Shown here: in pieces, positions 8,634-19,232 of the stretch
How the letters are laid out: each line of letters starts with the position of its first letter
Position numbering within the stretch: position 1 is the first letter of the stretch
Source: Nocardioides iriomotensis
Lineage (GTDB): Bacteria > Actinomycetota > Actinomycetes > Propionibacteriales > Nocardioidaceae
Direction of reading: 5' to 3'
Assembly: GCF_004168035.1 (NCBI RefSeq)
Contig: NZ_SDPU01000001.1
Location: 124,001-188,000, forward strand
DNA length: 64,000 nucleotides
Position numbers and translations under genes: made by a program
Notes under the pieces: model-generated
Told to the model about the DNA's origin: nothing
What the model saw: only the letters and a program-made list of their open reading frames with translations
Databases searched by the model: none

Positions 8634-9383
8634 TCAGTTGTCCGCGTCCTGGGTGACCAGCCGCGCGGCGCCGAGCGCCAGCGCGCCCACGCCCCAGGCC
8701 GCGAGCACCGTGACCGCCCAGGTCGTCGTGATCCCCATGTCCTCGCCGAACAGCAGGTACGCCGCGCCGTACCCGGGCAGCACCTGCGCGATGTCGAGCA
8801 TCCAGTCGTAGCCGAACTGCGGCAGGATCAGCGGCAGCACGAGCATCACCAGGAAGACCGTGACCAGGCCGCCGGCGGTGCTGCGGAACAGGAAGCCGAG
8901 GCCGACGCTCAGCAGGCACCCGGAGCCGACCACCAGGGCCACCGTGCCGAGGACGTCGGCCTCGCCCCACGGCATCGTGAACTCCGGGACCATCGCCCAC
9001 ACGAGCGTGGTCGCGGCCAGGGCGAGCAGCACCGCGGCCGCCGTCGCGACGACGACCGGCACCAGGGTGCGGGCGACGAACAGCACCATCCGACGGGGTG
9101 TCCACTGCAGCGTGGGGATGATGCCGCCGCTGGAGTAGTCGGCGGTCACGGCGAGCAGGACCAGGCCGTAGAACGCGAACTGGCCGGGCATCGTGGTGAT
9201 CACCGCGGCGAGCCAGGCGGACGCGGCGGGACCTCCGGACTCCGCGCGCTCCTCGAGGCCGGCGATCGTCGCGATGCCGAGCATGCTGACCACCCCGGCG
9301 GCGAGGAACCACCACGACGCGCGGACGGTCCGCAGCCGCAGCCACTCCGCGTGGACGGTCCGGGTGAGGACGGCGGTGCTCAT
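8634..9383 (-). CDS. ABC-2 type exporter permease
   Basis: 249 residues with six hydrophobic segments (about 25-45, 68-88, 110-135, 150-175, 180-200, 220-240), the normal layout for an ABC-2 permease. The start ATG overlaps the stop of the upstream ATPase gene (ATGA), so the two are surely one operon. The first loop has SSGGIIPTLQWTPRR, a stretch typical of NatB/BcrB-like permeases. It would form the membrane channel for the ATPase encoded at 9380-10321. The exported compound is not evident; antibiotics, lipids or peptides are the usual loads of this group. Confidence 0.88.
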   Translation of the reverse strand: MSTAVLTRTVHAEWLRLRTVRASWWFLAAGVVSMLGIATIAGLEERAESGGPAASAWLAAVITTMPGQFAFYGLVLLAVTADYSSGGIIPTLQWTPRRMVLFVARTLVPVVVATAAAVLLALAATTLVWAMVPEFTMPWGEADVLGTVALVVGSGCLLSVGLGFLFRSTAGGLVTVFLVMLVLPLILPQFGYDWMLDIAQVLPGYGAAYLLFGEDMGITTTWAVTVLAAWGVGALALGAARLVTQDADN

Positions 9384-10321
9384 GTGAGGGCTCCTTCGGG
9401 GGTGTGGCCGTGGTACTGGACGGCCGAGGCGGTGAGCTCGAGGTAGGCGTGCTCGAGGGACTGGTCGACCTCGGCGAGGTGGTGCACGGGCAGGCCGAGC
9501 CGGTGCGCGGCCTCGCCGACGGACTCGGCCGGGCAGCCGTCGACCTGCAGCTCGTCGGCGCCGACCCGGTGCGTGGTGACGCCGCGTGCGCCGAGGGCCT
9601 GCGCCAGCAGGTCGGGGTCGGGCACCCGCACCCGGACGTGCCGCCGGCCGAGGCCGAGCAGCACCTCGTCGACCGACGCGTCGGCGATGAGCCGGCCGCG
9701 GCCGATGATCACGAGCCGGTCGGCGGTCTGCTGCATCTCGCTCATCAGGTGGCTCGACACCAGCACGGTCCGGCCCTCGGCGGCGAGGCCGCGCAGCAGG
9801 TCGCGGATCCAGCGGACGCCGTCGAGGTCGAGCCCGTTGACGGGCTCGTCGAACAGCAGCACCTCCGGGTCTCCGAGCAGCGCCGCGGCGATCCCGAGCC
9901 GCTGCCGCATGCCGAGCGAGTACCCCTTGATCCGCCGTTTCGCCGCCGCCCCGAGGCCCACCTGGTCGATGACCTCCTCGACCCGGTCGAGCGGGATCCC
10001 GTTGGTACGCGCGGCGACCCGCAGGTGGTTGCGGCCGGTGCGGCCGGGGTGCGCCGACGTCGCGTCGAGCAGCGCGCCGACGTGTCGCAGCGGCTCCTCG
10101 ACCTCGGCGAACCGACGGCCGTTGACGAGCACGGACCCCTCCGTGGGCTTGTCGAGGCCGAGCATCATGCGCATCGTGGTGGACTTGCCGGCCCCGTTGG
10201 GACCCAGGAAGCCGGTGACCTTGCCCGGCTCCACGTCGAACGTCAGGTGGTCGACGGCGAGCACCTCGCCGTACCTCTTGGTGAGTCCGCGGACGCTGAT
10301 CCCGCTGCTGGTGTGGTCCAT
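9380..10321 (-). CDS. ABC transporter ATP-binding protein (BcrA/NatA-like)
   Basis: 313 residues. Walker A is GFLGPNGAGKSTTMRM near residue 38, the ABC signature is GYSLGMRQRLGIA near 135, and Walker B with switch is LLFDEPVNGLD followed by LVSSHLMSE. About 90 C-terminal residues after the ATPase core match the extra domain seen in drug-export ATPases of this type. It powers the permease encoded just downstream with a 4-bp overlap. A two-component system of the kind that often controls such exporters starts 132 bp away on the other strand. Confidence 0.92.
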   Translation of the reverse strand: MDHTSSGISVRGLTKRYGEVLAVDHLTFDVEPGKVTGFLGPNGAGKSTTMRMMLGLDKPTEGSVLVNGRRFAEVEEPLRHVGALLDATSAHPGRTGRNHLRVAARTNGIPLDRVEEVIDQVGLGAAAKRRIKGYSLGMRQRLGIAAALLGDPEVLLFDEPVNGLDLDGVRWIRDLLRGLAAEGRTVLVSSHLMSEMQQTADRLVIIGRGRLIADASVDEVLLGLGRRHVRVRVPDPDLLAQALGARGVTTHRVGADELQVDGCPAESVGEAAHRLGLPVHHLAEVDQSLEHAYLELTASAVQYHGHTPEGALT

Positions 10322-10453
10322 GTCGTCGAGCCTCGCGGGCGCGCCGGCGCCGGCGCGTCACCCGGGCGCGGTCTCCTGCTCCCCCGACCGAGGGGTCCGG
10401 GTCCACCCTCGCGGGGGACCCGCCGAACGCCCGCCACCTGCGATCATCGTGGC

Positions 10454-11758
10454 GTGCCGGACCAGCCCACCCTCGCGATGCCTCCGGAGCGGCCGACGTC
10501 GTTCCTGCGCACGCTGCGCGGCATCGCGCTGCCGAGGCGGGAGGGACTGAGGACGCGGCTGCTGTACGCCGCCGTGAGCGTTCCGCTGGGTGTCGTGTAC
10601 GCCGCGCTGTTCGCGATGCTCGTGCTCGCGATGGTGACGGCGGTCCAGGGCGTCGGCCTGCTGCTGTTCCTCGCGGTGATCATGCTGGCCCGCGCCCTGG
10701 GCGGCCCGGAGCGGGCGCTGACCCGCCGGATGCTGCACGTCGAGGTGCAGGACGGGCTCCGAGTGCGGCACCTGCCCGGCGTGGTCACCCGGCTGCGCAC
10801 GCTGCTGTCGTCGGCCAGCACGTGGTGGACGCTGGCCTGGCTGGGCGTCCGGCTGCTGATGGCGGCCGCGGTGTTCGCCGCCGCGTTCAGCACCGCGTTC
10901 GCGACGGCGACGCTGCTCGGCTCCAGCACCTCGACCGTCCTCGACGGGATCGTGCTCGCGCTCGGCACCGTCGTGGTCTGGGTCGTCGCCGTGCGGGTCG
11001 TCGACGTGGCGGTGCTCGTGGTCACCGCGGTCGCGCCGACGATGCTGGGCGTCGCCCCGCAGGAGCGGATCGAGGAGCTGCGGCAGACCTCGCAGCGGCT
11101 CGCCGGCCGCAACAGCGTGGCCCGCGACCTGCACGACACCATCGGCCACAACCTGACCGCGAGCCTGCTCCAGGCCGGTGCCGCCCGCCGCACGCTGACC
11201 CCCGACCCGGACCGGCCGGACGCACCGGTCGACCCGGCGTTCGCGCGGCAGGCGCTCGAGCACATCGAGGACAACACGCGGGCCGCCCTGGCCGAGCTCG
11301 ACCGCGCGCTGGCCGTGCTCGACGACCGGCGCGTGGACGTGACCGTCGCCGACCTGCCGGCCCCCGACCTGCGCGACGTGACCGGTCTGGTCGCCGGGCT
11401 GCGCGACGGCGGCCTGCCGCTGTCGGTGTCGCTCGACCTCGGCCACGCCGACGTACCGCTGCCGGTGAGCCGGCTCGCCTACCGCGTCATCCAGGAGGGG
11501 ACGACCAACGTGCTGCGGCACGCGGGTACGCCGCCCACGGTCGTCGACGTACGGCGCGAGGCCGGCGACGCCGTCGTCCGGGTGCGCAACGGGCCACCCA
11601 CGCGCAGCGAGCCGCGGCCCGGCCCGGGCGGGGGGCGGGGCGTGACCGGGCTGCGCGAACGGGTCGCCGCGGCCGGCGGGCGCGTCGACGCGGGTCCGAC
11701 CGAGCAGGGCGGCTTCGAGCTGCGCGCGACGATCCCGGTGCGGGGGCTGGATGGCTGA
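10454..11758 (+). CDS. Membrane sensor histidine kinase (HisKA_3/NarL-partner type)
   Basis: 434 residues from GTG at 10454; an ATG at 10478 would remove 8 residues. The N-terminal half holds four hydrophobic segments (about 40-60, 65-85, 130-160, 165-200) without a large outer domain, suggesting it senses within or near the membrane. The phospho-acceptor box is SVARDLHDTIGHNLTAS with His227. The HATPase part has the N box YRVIQEGTTNVLRHA and a late G box GGGRGVTGLRERV. The response regulator gene overlaps by 8 bp. It is divergent from the exporter and probably regulates it, as in many actinobacterial envelope-stress pairs. Confidence 0.92.
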   Translation: MPDQPTLAMPPERPTSFLRTLRGIALPRREGLRTRLLYAAVSVPLGVVYAALFAMLVLAMVTAVQGVGLLLFLAVIMLARALGGPERALTRRMLHVEVQDGLRVRHLPGVVTRLRTLLSSASTWWTLAWLGVRLLMAAAVFAAAFSTAFATATLLGSSTSTVLDGIVLALGTVVVWVVAVRVVDVAVLVVTAVAPTMLGVAPQERIEELRQTSQRLAGRNSVARDLHDTIGHNLTASLLQAGAARRTLTPDPDRPDAPVDPAFARQALEHIEDNTRAALAELDRALAVLDDRRVDVTVADLPAPDLRDVTGLVAGLRDGGLPLSVSLDLGHADVPLPVSRLAYRVIQEGTTNVLRHAGTPPTVVDVRREAGDAVVRVRNGPPTRSEPRPGPGGGRGVTGLRERVAAAGGRVDAGPTEQGGFELRATIPVRGLDG

Positions 11759-12473
11759 CGCGACGCAGGCGCCCACCCGCCTCGTGGTGGTCGACGACGA
11801 CGTGCTGGTCCGGTCGGGGCTCAGCCTGATCTTCGAGGCCGAGCGGGACCTCACCGTGGTCGGCCAGGCAGGCACCGGCCGCGAGGCGCTCGACGTGGTG
11901 GCCGAGACCGACCCCGACGTGGTGATCATGGACGTCCGGATGCCCGACATGGACGGCGTCGAGGCGACCGGCCGTCTCGTCGGCGACCGCGACGCCAAGA
12001 CCGACGGGGCCGACGGGGCTCACGGGGCCGGGGGTGCCGACGGCCGGCCGCGGGTGCTCGTGCTGACGACGTTCGAGGACCAGGACTACCTCTACCGGGC
12101 GCTCCGGGCGGGCGCCAGCGGCTTCCTGCTCAAACGGGCCAAGCCGGAGGAGCTGGTGCACGGCGTCCGCGTCGTCGCGTCCGGCACGTCGCTGGTGCTG
12201 CCCGACCTGACCCGCCGGCTCATCGCGGACCACCAGCCGGCGGCGGCCGCCCGTGGTGCGGCCGCGCTCCCCCAGCTCACCGCCCGCGAGGTCGACGTGC
12301 TCCGGCTCGTCGCGGCCGGGCTCTCCAACGCCGAGATCGCCGAGCGGCTGTTCCTCAGCGCCGAGACGGTCAAGACGCACCTCTCCCGCGTGCTGGTCAA
12401 GGTCGGGGCGCGGGACCGGACCCAGGCCGTGATCGCGGCGTACGAGAGCGGTTTCGTCTCACCTGCTGAGTGA
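11751..12473 (+). CDS. NarL/LuxR-family response regulator
   Basis: 240 residues. The receiver domain has acidic DDD at residues 15-17, phospho-acceptor Asp61 in VVIMDVRMPDMDG, Thr in LVLTTFED and Lys in GFLLKRAKPEE. The LuxR-type helix-turn-helix is at about 175-235 (LTAREVDVLRLVAAGLSNAE, then SAETVKTHLSRVLVKVGARD). An unusual Gly/Ala/Asp-rich insert encoded by 9-bp repeats (12003-12047) sits before the fourth beta strand of the receiver. The gene overlaps the kinase by 8 bp. It likely binds DNA near the exporter promoter in the 10322-10453 gap. Confidence 0.93.
   Translation: MADATQAPTRLVVVDDDVLVRSGLSLIFEAERDLTVVGQAGTGREALDVVAETDPDVVIMDVRMPDMDGVEATGRLVGDRDAKTDGADGAHGAGGADGRPRVLVLTTFEDQDYLYRALRAGASGFLLKRAKPEELVHGVRVVASGTSLVLPDLTRRLIADHQPAAAARGAAALPQLTAREVDVLRLVAAGLSNAEIAERLFLSAETVKTHLSRVLVKVGARDRTQAVIAAYESGFVSPAE
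12003..12047 (+). repeat. 9-bp tandem repeat inside the response regulator gene
   Basis: Five adjoining 9-bp units related to GACGGGGCC: 12003-12011, 12012-12020, 12021-12029, 12030-12038 and 12039-12047, the last degenerate. They encode the repeating tripeptides DGA-DGA-HGA-GGA-DGR. Units 1 and 2 differ by a single base, so the array can vary in length by slippage without breaking the frame. Confidence 0.75.
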
Positions 12474-12554
12474 TCCCCGGGCCGATCTCGCCGTTCCGCC
12501 ACACGGGGCCGGGTGCCTGACGGACCATGGACGGGCACCTCAGGGGAGGAACAC

Positions 12555-12968
12555 ATGACGCCAACGGTCCGTGACCGCGCCGCGACGCGGCCCACCCGCC
12601 CCGTCCTCGTGGAGTACGCCGCCCGTCAGGTCGCCGCCGCCGTGGTGGTGTCCGTCGCTGCGCTGATGGCGCACCGTGCCGGGTTGGACACCCACGTGTG
12701 GCCGTACGTCGTGATGGCCGGAGCGATCATCCCTCAGGTGCTGCTCGCTCTCGTGGCGCTCGGCGACGAGGAGCGGCGCGGCCGGATCCGCGCGACGAGC
12801 AAGCCCGCACCCGTCCCGGCCCTGCTGTCGCTCGCGCTCGCGCTGACGGCCGCCGGAGGCGTCGCCGCAGGTCAGCACGGGGTCTCGGTCGCCGCCGCCG
12901 TGATCGCGTCCGTCGGCCTCGCGGTGTCCGCGCTACCGACCCACCTGCACGTCCCGCGACGTCGCTGA
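12555..12968 (+). CDS. Small four-helix membrane protein of unknown function
   Basis: 137 residues from an ATG with a clear ribosome site (GGGAGG). There are about four hydrophobic segments (residues 22-42, 48-70, 85-105, 108-128) and a short basic C-terminus (HVPRRR). No enzyme motif was seen. It follows the two-component genes by 81 bp on the same strand and may be part of their output. The low-information sequence (many Ala, Val, Leu) gives no safe family assignment. Confidence 0.65.
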   Translation: MTPTVRDRAATRPTRPVLVEYAARQVAAAVVVSVAALMAHRAGLDTHVWPYVVMAGAIIPQVLLALVALGDEERRGRIRATSKPAPVPALLSLALALTAAGGVAAGQHGVSVAAAVIASVGLAVSALPTHLHVPRRR

Positions 12969-13114
12969 GCCACCGGCGGGGGCCCGGAATAACTCCCCGG
13001 GACCCCTGGTTGTGCACCGCAGCCGGTCCGGATCATGCCCCCGGGCCTCACCATCTGCCGCTGCGAGCGGCCACTCGCCGAGAGGCGGCTGACGGGCCGG
13101 TGAGCACGAGCGTG

Positions 13115-13150
13115 CAGCCGCCCGCGGGGTAAGCCCCCGCCGGGCGGCTG
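13115..13150 (+). terminator. Strong hairpin between convergent genes, probable bidirectional terminator
   Basis: A 10-bp perfect inverted repeat (CAGCCGCCCG at 13115-13124 with CGGGCGGCTG at 13141-13150) encloses a GGGG/CCCC inner stem and a TAAG loop. It is followed by TTCGTCTTCC rather than a clear T-run. It lies between the ends of genes converging from both sides (12968 and 13199), where a terminator is expected. Confidence 0.55.
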
Positions 13151-13198
13151 TTCGTCTTCCCGCCGAAGCAGCGACTCGTCTGGGAAGGACGGTGTGAT

Positions 13199-14005
13199 TC
13201 ACCCCGAACGGGCGCGGTACCGCGGCCGGTACCACTGCGCGTAGAGGATCCAGAAGTACATCCGCGGCAGCAGCAGCACGGTGAGCAGCGCGACGACGAC
13301 GGCGCCGGCGACGACAGCCGGCCAGGGCTGGGTCGCCAGCAGCGCCAGCAGGACGATCGCGCCCACGGCCGTGACGAGCGCGCCGGCCAGCTTCTGCACC
13401 AGCACGAACCGGTCCGCGCTCACCACCGACCCACGGAACCGGTGCTCGACCTCCCGGACCAGCTCGGCCGGGCTCGACACCGACGGCACGGGGGTCGACC
13501 TCGCCCGGGACACGTGGCCCCGGTGCGCCGCGTCGAGCGAAGCGGGGTCGTCGCCCTCGACCACGTGGATGCTCCGGCCCCGCGACTCGGGGCGGCGCAT
13601 CTCACCGTCGAGCCGCGCCCTCCGCCGTACCCGCTCCGCCCGCTTGGGCCACGGCGGTACGTCGTCCCAGCGACGGTGCGTCTCGACCAGGCTGCCGTCG
13701 GCCATCCCGGTCGAGGCGATGACGGCCGGGAAGCCGTAGAACCAGGCGACCTGGACCAGCACCAGGTCATCCGCACTCAGCAGGAGCACGGACGGAAGGG
13801 AGAGCCCGACGCGCAGCGCGTCCCGGTGCTCGTCGGAGTAGTCCCGGATGAACGCGTCGATCCCGCCCCGGGCCGACCCGAGGATGCGCGCCACCTGCCG
13901 GTAGCCGATCGCCTGGTAGCCGGCGACCACGTCGAGGTGGGCGGGGTCGGGTACGTCGGTCCGGTCGGTCACGTCCTCGTAGAGGACCGGCAGCTCGCGG
14001 GGCAC
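13199..14005 (-). CDS. Protein of unknown function with two C-terminal membrane helices
   Basis: 268 residues from GTG. A soluble part of about 200 residues includes a hydrophobic region (LVLVQVAWFYGFPAVIASTG near 85-105) and a basic stretch (KRAERVRRRARLDG). Two strong membrane helices follow at about 208-228 and 232-252, then WYRPRYRARSG. The start is preceded by TACGGT and six bases, a probable leaderless promoter. No known domain was recognised. It converges on the small membrane protein gene across a hairpin. Confidence 0.6.
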   Translation of the reverse strand: MPRELPVLYEDVTDRTDVPDPAHLDVVAGYQAIGYRQVARILGSARGGIDAFIRDYSDEHRDALRVGLSLPSVLLLSADDLVLVQVAWFYGFPAVIASTGMADGSLVETHRRWDDVPPWPKRAERVRRRARLDGEMRRPESRGRSIHVVEGDDPASLDAAHRGHVSRARSTPVPSVSSPAELVREVEHRFRGSVVSADRFVLVQKLAGALVTAVGAIVLLALLATQPWPAVVAGAVVVALLTVLLLPRMYFWILYAQWYRPRYRARSG

Positions 14006-14029
14006 CCGCTCACCGTAGGGCCGCGGGCG

Positions 14030-14929
14030 CTACCGCCGCGGGAGTGACGCGACCGCGACCACGTTCGCGGCGACCACGACGCCGATGCCGGCGACCTCGT
14101 GCACGGCGAGCACCTCGCCGAGGATGAGCAGCCCGGCCAGCGCGGCGAGCACCGGGTGGATCGACATGAAGACCCCGAAGAACCGCGCCGGCACCGTGCG
14201 CAGGGCGGTGAGGTCGAGGGCGTAGGGCACGACCGAGCTCATCAGCCCCGCGCACGCCGCGAACGCCAGGGCGGCCGGGGTGAACGCACCGGTCACCGCG
14301 AGGTAGCCGAGAACCGGCAGGAAGGTCAGCGTGGCGACGCCGCTCGCGACCGCTGTCGCCTGGAGCCCGGGGAGCCGGCGACCGGCGGTCCGGTTCAGCA
14401 GGATGTACGACGCCCAGCAGCACGCGGCCAGCAACCCGGCGCCCACGCCGAGCAGGTCGGTCGACGAGCCGGGCAGCACCAGCAGGTAAACGCCGATGCC
14501 GGCGGCGACGGCGCACAGCAGGTCGACCCACCGGCGGGACCCGGCGAGCGCGACGGCCAACGGGCCGAGGAACTCCAGCGTGACCGCGAGACCGAGGCCG
14601 ATCCGGTCGACGGCGGTGTAGAGGCCGAGGTTCATCCCGCCGTACACGAGCCCGAGCAGCAGCACCGGCCACCACTGCGCCCAGGTGTAGCGCCGGACCG
14701 GCGGCCGCACGGTCGGCAGCAGCACGGCGGCCGCGACGAGCTGACGGACCGCGACGACGCCGGGCGGGCCGATCGCCGGGAACGCGTGCGCCCCGATCGC
14801 CGCGCCCACCTGGTTGCTGGCCCCGCTGACGACGAGCGTGAGCAGGCCGCGCACCGTGCGGCGGCCGGGTGCCGCGACGGGCGGAGCCGGTGGCGCGAGC
14901 GGTGCGGTCGCGGTCTCGGTCAGGGCCAT
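14030..14929 (-). CDS. EamA-family transporter (RhtA-like efflux)
   Basis: 299 residues with ten hydrophobic segments arranged as two five-helix EamA repeats, the normal size. Marks are GLVYGGMNLGLYTAVDRIGLG near residue 105 and FLGPLAVAL just after; in RhtA-like proteins this region reads similarly (NxxFYxAIxRIPLG..EFxGPL). The second repeat ends with a characteristic LLILGEVLAVHE. RhtA-like members export threonine, homoserine or related metabolites; the substrate here is open. A LysR gene is divergent across 70 bp and is the likely regulator. Confidence 0.85.
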   Translation of the reverse strand: MALTETATAPLAPPAPPVAAPGRRTVRGLLTLVVSGASNQVGAAIGAHAFPAIGPPGVVAVRQLVAAAVLLPTVRPPVRRYTWAQWWPVLLLGLVYGGMNLGLYTAVDRIGLGLAVTLEFLGPLAVALAGSRRWVDLLCAVAAGIGVYLLVLPGSSTDLLGVGAGLLAACCWASYILLNRTAGRRLPGLQATAVASGVATLTFLPVLGYLAVTGAFTPAALAFAACAGLMSSVVPYALDLTALRTVPARFFGVFMSIHPVLAALAGLLILGEVLAVHEVAGIGVVVAANVVAVASLPRR

Positions 14930-14986
14930 GCCGACGAGTGTGGGACCGGCCCGTGGTCGCGGAGAAATGCTGTCGTCGCGACGTCG

Positions 14987-15001
14987 ATACGCTTCGCGTA
15001 T
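14987..15001. promoter_or_regulatory. Dyad operator candidate over the LysR -10 box and start codon
   Basis: ATACGC-TTC-GCGTAT is a perfect 6-bp inverted repeat with a 3-bp centre. It contains the T-N11-A core of LysR boxes (T14988 to A15000). It also covers a -10-like TACGCT (14988-14993) and the first two bases of the ATG at 15000, so binding here could repress the regulator's own transcription while controlling the divergent exporter. Confidence 0.5.
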
Positions 15002-15851
15002 GGATGTCGACACCCGCCACCTGCGCGCGCTGGTCGCGGTCGTCGACGAGGGCACGTTCACCGACGCGGCGATCGCGTTGCGCACCTCGCAGGCCTCGGT
15101 GTCTCGGTCGGTGCAGCGCCTGGAGGCCGTGGTCGGGCACCGGCTGCTGGCCCGGTCGACCCGCCACGTCGCGCTGACACCGACCGGGGACCGCGTCCTC
15201 GCGCACGCCCGCCGGGTGCTGGCCGCGCTCGACCGGCTCGCCGAGTCCGCCGAGGCCGACGACGGCCGGCTCGTGGTCGGCTACGCCTGGGCCGCCCTCG
15301 GCGAGCACACCGTCGGGGTGCAGCGCGCCTGGTCGCGGGACCGCGGCGCCGACCTCGAGCTGGTGCACGCCAACACGCCGTCCGCCGGGCTGGTCGAGGG
15401 CCGCTGCGACGTGTCGATCGTGCGCGTGCCGGTCGACGACCCGCGCCTCGCGTCGGCCGAGGTCGGGGTCGAGGGCCGGGTCGCCGCGCTGGCCTCCGAC
15501 CATGCGCTCGCCGACCGGGGGTCGCTGGTGCTCGCCGACCTGGTCGGCGAGACGATCGCGGTCGACGCGGCGACCGGCACGACGTCGGCCGCGCTGTGGC
15601 CGGCCGACGCGGCGCCGGGGTTCCGCGACACGACGAGCGTCGACGAGTGGCTGACGCTGATCGCCGCCGGGCGGTGCGCCGGCGTCTCGTCCGAGGCGAC
15701 TGCGGCGCAGCACCCGCGGCGCGGTGTGGAGTTCCGGCCGCTGTCCGACGCGCCGTCGATCACGGTGCGCGTGGTGTGGTGGGCGGACGAGCCGCCGCCG
15801 GGCCTGGACGCGCTGCTCGGGCTGTGCCGGGCTGCGTACGGCACGCGATGA
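15000..15851 (+). CDS. LysR-family transcriptional regulator
   Basis: 283 residues. The N-terminal winged helix is clear: MDVDTRHLRALVAVVDEGTF, AAIALRTSQASVSRSVQRLE and LLARSTRHVALTPTGD. The rest follows the periplasmic-binding-like effector domain, somewhat shorter than the usual 300. It is divergent from the EamA exporter with a dyad at its start, the classic LysR arrangement in which regulator and target share an intergenic region. The ATG at 15000 is chosen because TACGCT lies six bases upstream, consistent with a leaderless transcript. Confidence 0.92.
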   Translation: MDVDTRHLRALVAVVDEGTFTDAAIALRTSQASVSRSVQRLEAVVGHRLLARSTRHVALTPTGDRVLAHARRVLAALDRLAESAEADDGRLVVGYAWAALGEHTVGVQRAWSRDRGADLELVHANTPSAGLVEGRCDVSIVRVPVDDPRLASAEVGVEGRVAALASDHALADRGSLVLADLVGETIAVDAATGTTSAALWPADAAPGFRDTTSVDEWLTLIAAGRCAGVSSEATAAQHPRRGVEFRPLSDAPSITVRVVWWADEPPPGLDALLGLCRAAYGTR

Positions 15852-15884
15852 GCGCCGGGGGCGCCCGACCGTGCAGGCCGACGA

Positions 15885-16991
15885 CTACTGGACGACGACC
15901 TCGACCCGCTGGAACTCCTTGAGCTCCGTGTAGCCGGTGGTCGCCATCGCGCGGCGCAGCGCGCCGACGAAGTTCATCGTGCCGTCGGCGACCCGGGAGG
16001 GGCCGAACAGGATCTCCTCCAGCGAGCCGACCGTGCCGATCTCGATGCGCTCGCCGCGCGGGAGGTCGGCGTGCCAGGCCTCCGAGCCCCAGTGGTAGCC
16101 CCGGCCCGGCGCCTCGGACGCCCGCGCGAGGGGCGAGCCGATCATCACTGCGTCGGCGCCGCAGGCGACCGCCTTGGAGACGTCGCCGGACTTGCCGATC
16201 GAGCCGTCGGCGATCACGTGCACGTAGCGGCCGCCGGACTCGTCGAGGTAGTCGCGGCGCGCGGCCGCGACGTCGGCGACGGCGCTGGCCATCGGCACCG
16301 CGACGCCGAGCACCGTGCGGGTGGTGTGGGCGGCGCCGCCGCCGAAGCCGACGAGCACGCCCGCGGCGCCGGTGCGCATCAGGTGCAGCGCGGCCTGGTA
16401 GGTCGCGCAGCCGCCGACGATCACCGGCACGTCGAGCTCGTAGATGAACTCCTTGAGGTTCAGCGGCTCGGCCTGGCCGGACACGTGCTCGGCGGAGACG
16501 GTCGTGCCGCGGATGACGAACATGTCGACGCCGGCGTCGACGACGGTCTTGAAGTACTCCTTGGTGCGCTGCGGCGACAGCGAGCCCGCGACGGTCACGC
16601 CGGACTCGCGCATCTCCCGCAGCCGGGCGGTGATCAGCTCGGGCTTGATCGGCTCGGCGTAGATCTCCTGGAGCCGCTGGGTGGCCTGGGCGCCGTGCAG
16701 CCCGGCGACCTCCGCGAGCAGCTCGGACGGGTCGTCGTACCGGGTCCAGAGGCCTTCGAGGTCGAGCACGCCGAGGCCGCCGGCCTTGCCGAACGCGACC
16801 GCGGTCTGGGGCGACATCACCGAGTCCATCGGCGCCGCGAGGATCGGCAGCTCGAAGCGGTAGGCGTCGATCTGCCAGGCGACCGAGACCTCCTCGGGGT
16901 CGCGCGTGCGCCGGGAGGGCACGATGGCGACGTCGTCGAAGGAGTACGCGCGGCGTCCGCGCTTCGCGCGACCGATCTCGATCTCGACCAT
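15885..16991 (-). CDS. guaB3: GuaB3-family IMP dehydrogenase-related protein
   Basis: 368 residues, without the CBS insert present in GuaB. The opening EIGRAKRGRRAYSFDDVAIV and the end ELKEFQRVEV match GuaB3 of actinobacteria. The loop that carries the catalytic Cys in IMPDH (GSICTTR in the neighbouring GuaB) reads GAAHTTR here, so Cys is replaced by His. GuaB3 is often found beside guaB and has been proposed to be a second IMP dehydrogenase or a GMP reductase-like enzyme. The start has TAGACT seven bases upstream, and its TAG is also the stop codon of the upstream kinase gene. Confidence 0.92.
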   Translation of the reverse strand: MVEIEIGRAKRGRRAYSFDDVAIVPSRRTRDPEEVSVAWQIDAYRFELPILAAPMDSVMSPQTAVAFGKAGGLGVLDLEGLWTRYDDPSELLAEVAGLHGAQATQRLQEIYAEPIKPELITARLREMRESGVTVAGSLSPQRTKEYFKTVVDAGVDMFVIRGTTVSAEHVSGQAEPLNLKEFIYELDVPVIVGGCATYQAALHLMRTGAAGVLVGFGGGAAHTTRTVLGVAVPMASAVADVAAARRDYLDESGGRYVHVIADGSIGKSGDVSKAVACGADAVMIGSPLARASEAPGRGYHWGSEAWHADLPRGERIEIGTVGSLEEILFGPSRVADGTMNFVGALRRAMATTGYTELKEFQRVEVVVQ

Positions 16992-17001
16992 GGGCGGCAG
17001 T

Positions 17002-19232
<2,231 letters not shown>

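Noticed and set aside
15849-15866. Short hairpin GCGCC-GGG-GGCGC between LysR and guaB3 as terminator
   Set aside because: A five-base stem with a three-base loop and no T-run is common by chance in DNA this rich in G and C.
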